Source: CAYMUG01 sp964393575 (GTDB taxonomy: Bacteria; Patescibacteriota; Minisyncoccia; Spechtbacterales; 2-12-FULL-38-22). Taken from it: DNA of 32,937 nucleotides. A program made the position numbers and the translations under genes. Under the pieces are notes generated by a model. It was not told the DNA's origin, did no database searches, and worked only from the letters and a program-made list of their open reading frames with translations. The stretch lies in NCBI GenBank assembly GCA_964393575.1, contig CAYMUG010000007.1, forward strand, positions 1 to 32,937. Reading direction: 5' to 3'. Each line of letters begins with the position of its first letter. The first letter of the stretch is position 1. This document shows positions 31,696 to 32,937 of this stretch, piece after piece.

Positions 31696-32277
31696 TTATT
31701 GTGGGGTTACGGTAAATGTTGCGGTTGCCGGGCTTGTTTTTCCTTCAAAAACATCGGGACAATCAGACGATGAAGGACCGGGATATTCATATACAAGCTC
31801 CACCTCATAATCTCCCGGCCTCTCAACATCGTAAAAAGTAGCTTTGCCCCTATCGTTGTCTAAAGCCGTTGTTTTTAGCGCCTGTCCGCCCAGACCTCTG
31901 TCAACTGAACTGGCAATTTCTGTGTTTAAATTTTCTCCGGGAGGAAGCGTTGTTAAACTGGCCTCCAACATTTTAGGAAAAGAAGTAATAAAGTAAGAGG
32001 CGGCGGATCGTGTTTGTACTTCCTCGCCATTACGTGTGAAGGATACAAATTTTATACTGCCGGCACTCATATCGCTTACACATGTTTCGGCCTCTCCGTC
32101 GTTGGTGAGTTGGAGAGTAAGAGTAATTTCTTCACTCTTAGTATATGAGGACTTATCCGGAGAGACATTTAAGTTTACATTATTTGCAGAGGACTGGTTG
32201 GAGGCAACAAAAAAAGCTCCGGCCGCAATTATGATTACTGCCAGTAAAATTAATATATGTTTTGGATTCCTGAGCAT
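31696..32277 (-). CDS. Membrane-anchored beta-sandwich protein
   Basis: 193 residues: an N-terminal membrane helix at about 8-25 (ILILLAVIIIAAGAFFVA), then an extracytoplasmic domain. The pattern LNVSPDKSSYTKSEEITLTLQLTNDGEAETC looks like an Ig-like or BsuPI-type domain, and the final DYEVELVYEYP...TATFTVTPQ closes a beta sandwich. Two Cys residues could form a disulfide. It lies 3 bases upstream of the metallopeptidase-like gene in the same direction, so it may be its partner, anchor or inhibitor; BsuPI-type domains are known as intracellular proteinase inhibitors, but the match here is loose. Confidence 0.6.
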   Translation of the reverse strand: MLRNPKHILILLAVIIIAAGAFFVASNQSSANNVNLNVSPDKSSYTKSEEITLTLQLTNDGEAETCVSDMSAGSIKFVSFTRNGEEVQTRSAASYFITSFPKMLEASLTTLPPGENLNTEIASSVDRGLGGQALKTTALDNDRGKATFYDVERPGDYEVELVYEYPGPSSSDCPDVFEGKTSPATATFTVTPQ

Positions 32278-32301
32278 ATATTTAGTATATATTAAAATGT
32301 T

Positions 32302-32922
32302 TTATTCTTGAGCGATCTGTAATTCTTTAATATCCTTAATAAGCTCCGGTAGCTCTTCTTGAGTAAAGTGCCCTCTCTCGCTAAACTTTCTCTGTTTAGC
32401 TTGCGGGAGTGCGCTTTTAAATTTTTCAAAATTAGCGGCCGGGACAACCGGGTCATCCTCGCTCCCGTAGAGAAAAATATTTTCGGATTGACTTATAAAG
32501 TTTTCAAATTCGCTTGGCAGGGTAAAATCGGCTAAAGAATAATCCGAATGCGCATCGTCATATGCGGGCGCTACAAGAAAAGTCGCCTTTATTTTTTTCG
32601 GAAATTTATTTTCTGAAAGATATTTAGCCAAAAATGTTCCTCCCAAAGAATGCCCGATCAATATAACTGACGAATTGAAGTGGGGTATAAATTTTTCAAA
32701 CCACAATTTCCACTCCAAGTATCTCGCATTGGCTTTGTTCGGCATATTGGGAATAATCACCTCAAAATCTTCGCCTAATTTTTCTCTAAGGTTTCCTTTC
32801 CAGTCATTTTTCGGATTTTTGTATTCTTCAAAATCTATTTCTTTGGTTTTTAAAAAATCCAAATATTCTTCATAAGTATTGAAAGCATTCCCGCCGTGTA
32901 TAACTATAATTTGAGTTTTCAT
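32302..32922 (-). CDS. RBBP9/YdeN-like alpha/beta hydrolase
   Basis: A 206-residue serine hydrolase of the RBBP9/YdeN family. The nucleophile elbow is GHSLGG (Ser92), SEDDPVVP gives the acid near 156-157, and ERGHF gives His185. The early HGG after the first strand is the oxyanion region. These small hydrolases cleave esters or related bonds; natural substrates are poorly known. It has no signal peptide. The gene is complete: ATG at 32922 is 15 bases from the window edge, so the upstream context cannot be read. It is 25 bp from the membrane-anchored protein and may start the operon. Confidence 0.85.
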   Translation of the reverse strand: MKTQIIVIHGGNAFNTYEEYLDFLKTKEIDFEEYKNPKNDWKGNLREKLGEDFEVIIPNMPNKANARYLEWKLWFEKFIPHFNSSVILIGHSLGGTFLAKYLSENKFPKKIKATFLVAPAYDDAHSDYSLADFTLPSEFENFISQSENIFLYGSEDDPVVPAANFEKFKSALPQAKQRKFSERGHFTQEELPELIKDIKELQIAQE

Positions 32923-32937
32923 TGTTATTTTTTATTA

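Noticed and set aside
270..32922. UGA reassigned to Gly as in some CPR lineages
   Set aside because: RF2 is present with its UGA switch, and several genes (for example those ending at 3062 and 23969) stop at TGA in the right place.
1..32937. CRISPR array
   Set aside because: No set of evenly spaced direct repeats with unique spacers is present; repeats in the window are dispersed inverted repeats.

Overview
The window looks like a chromosomal piece of a Patescibacteria/CPR bacterium, most likely of the Parcubacteria type. This is inferred from protein families (DUF4012 membrane protein, MurJ, FtsEX, a reduced DivIC/FtsB-like protein), AT-rich intergenic palindromes, tRNA genes without an encoded CCA, and many genes that start a few bases after a -10 box with no Shine-Dalgarno (SD) sequence. 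Without database access the lineage is a moderate-confidence inference. The standard code is used: prfB (RF2) is present with its UGA frameshift switch, and several genes end in TGA.

Layout. 1-1360: an RNase H gene and the RNase P RNA gene (minus strand) face a shared bidirectional terminator; the RNase P RNA is interrupted by an AT-rich repeat element. 1692-8105: a surface-polysaccharide block of a lipid-linked sugar-phosphate transferase, two GT4 glycosyltransferases separated by a cluster of palindromes, and a DUF4012 membrane protein. 8367-12822: murJ, lepA, a 40-residue membrane peptide on the minus strand, and a DivIC/FtsB-like gene. 12826-14983: tRNA-Gly(CCC), a GT39-like membrane glycosyltransferase, and tRNA-Thr(CGT). 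14984-16280: two degenerate tRNA 3' ends carrying double-hairpin insertions, a GC-rich orphan ORF, and a 100-N scaffold gap whose flanks are identical and which is probably an assembly artefact. 16281-19624: a small putative zinc-finger protein, prfB with programmed +1 frameshift, ftsE and ftsX.

19732-27922 is the most distinctive region, a folate one-carbon cassette: a dimethylglycine/sarcosine dehydrogenase-like FAD-GcvT fusion, a DmdA-like GcvT-family demethylase, a MetF-like methylene-THF reductase, a threonine synthase (opposite strand) and formate-THF ligase (Fhs). Together with a FolD-type enzyme encoded elsewhere, these could take methyl groups from N-methyl or S-methyl donors through methyl-, methylene- and formyl-THF to formate and gain ATP at Fhs. 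The direction is inference; the enzymes could also serve C1 supply. The genes of this block have strong SD sequences and, in the lines sampled, higher GC than the housekeeping genes, and fhs has a leader with a 14-codon ORF.

28020-32922 (all minus strand) holds an AAA_28-CYTH fusion NTPase, a small unknown protein, a TylM1/DesVI-like SAM methyltransferase, a two-gene set encoding an exported HELWH putative metalloprotease and a membrane-anchored beta-rich protein, and an RBBP9/YdeN-like alpha/beta hydrolase.
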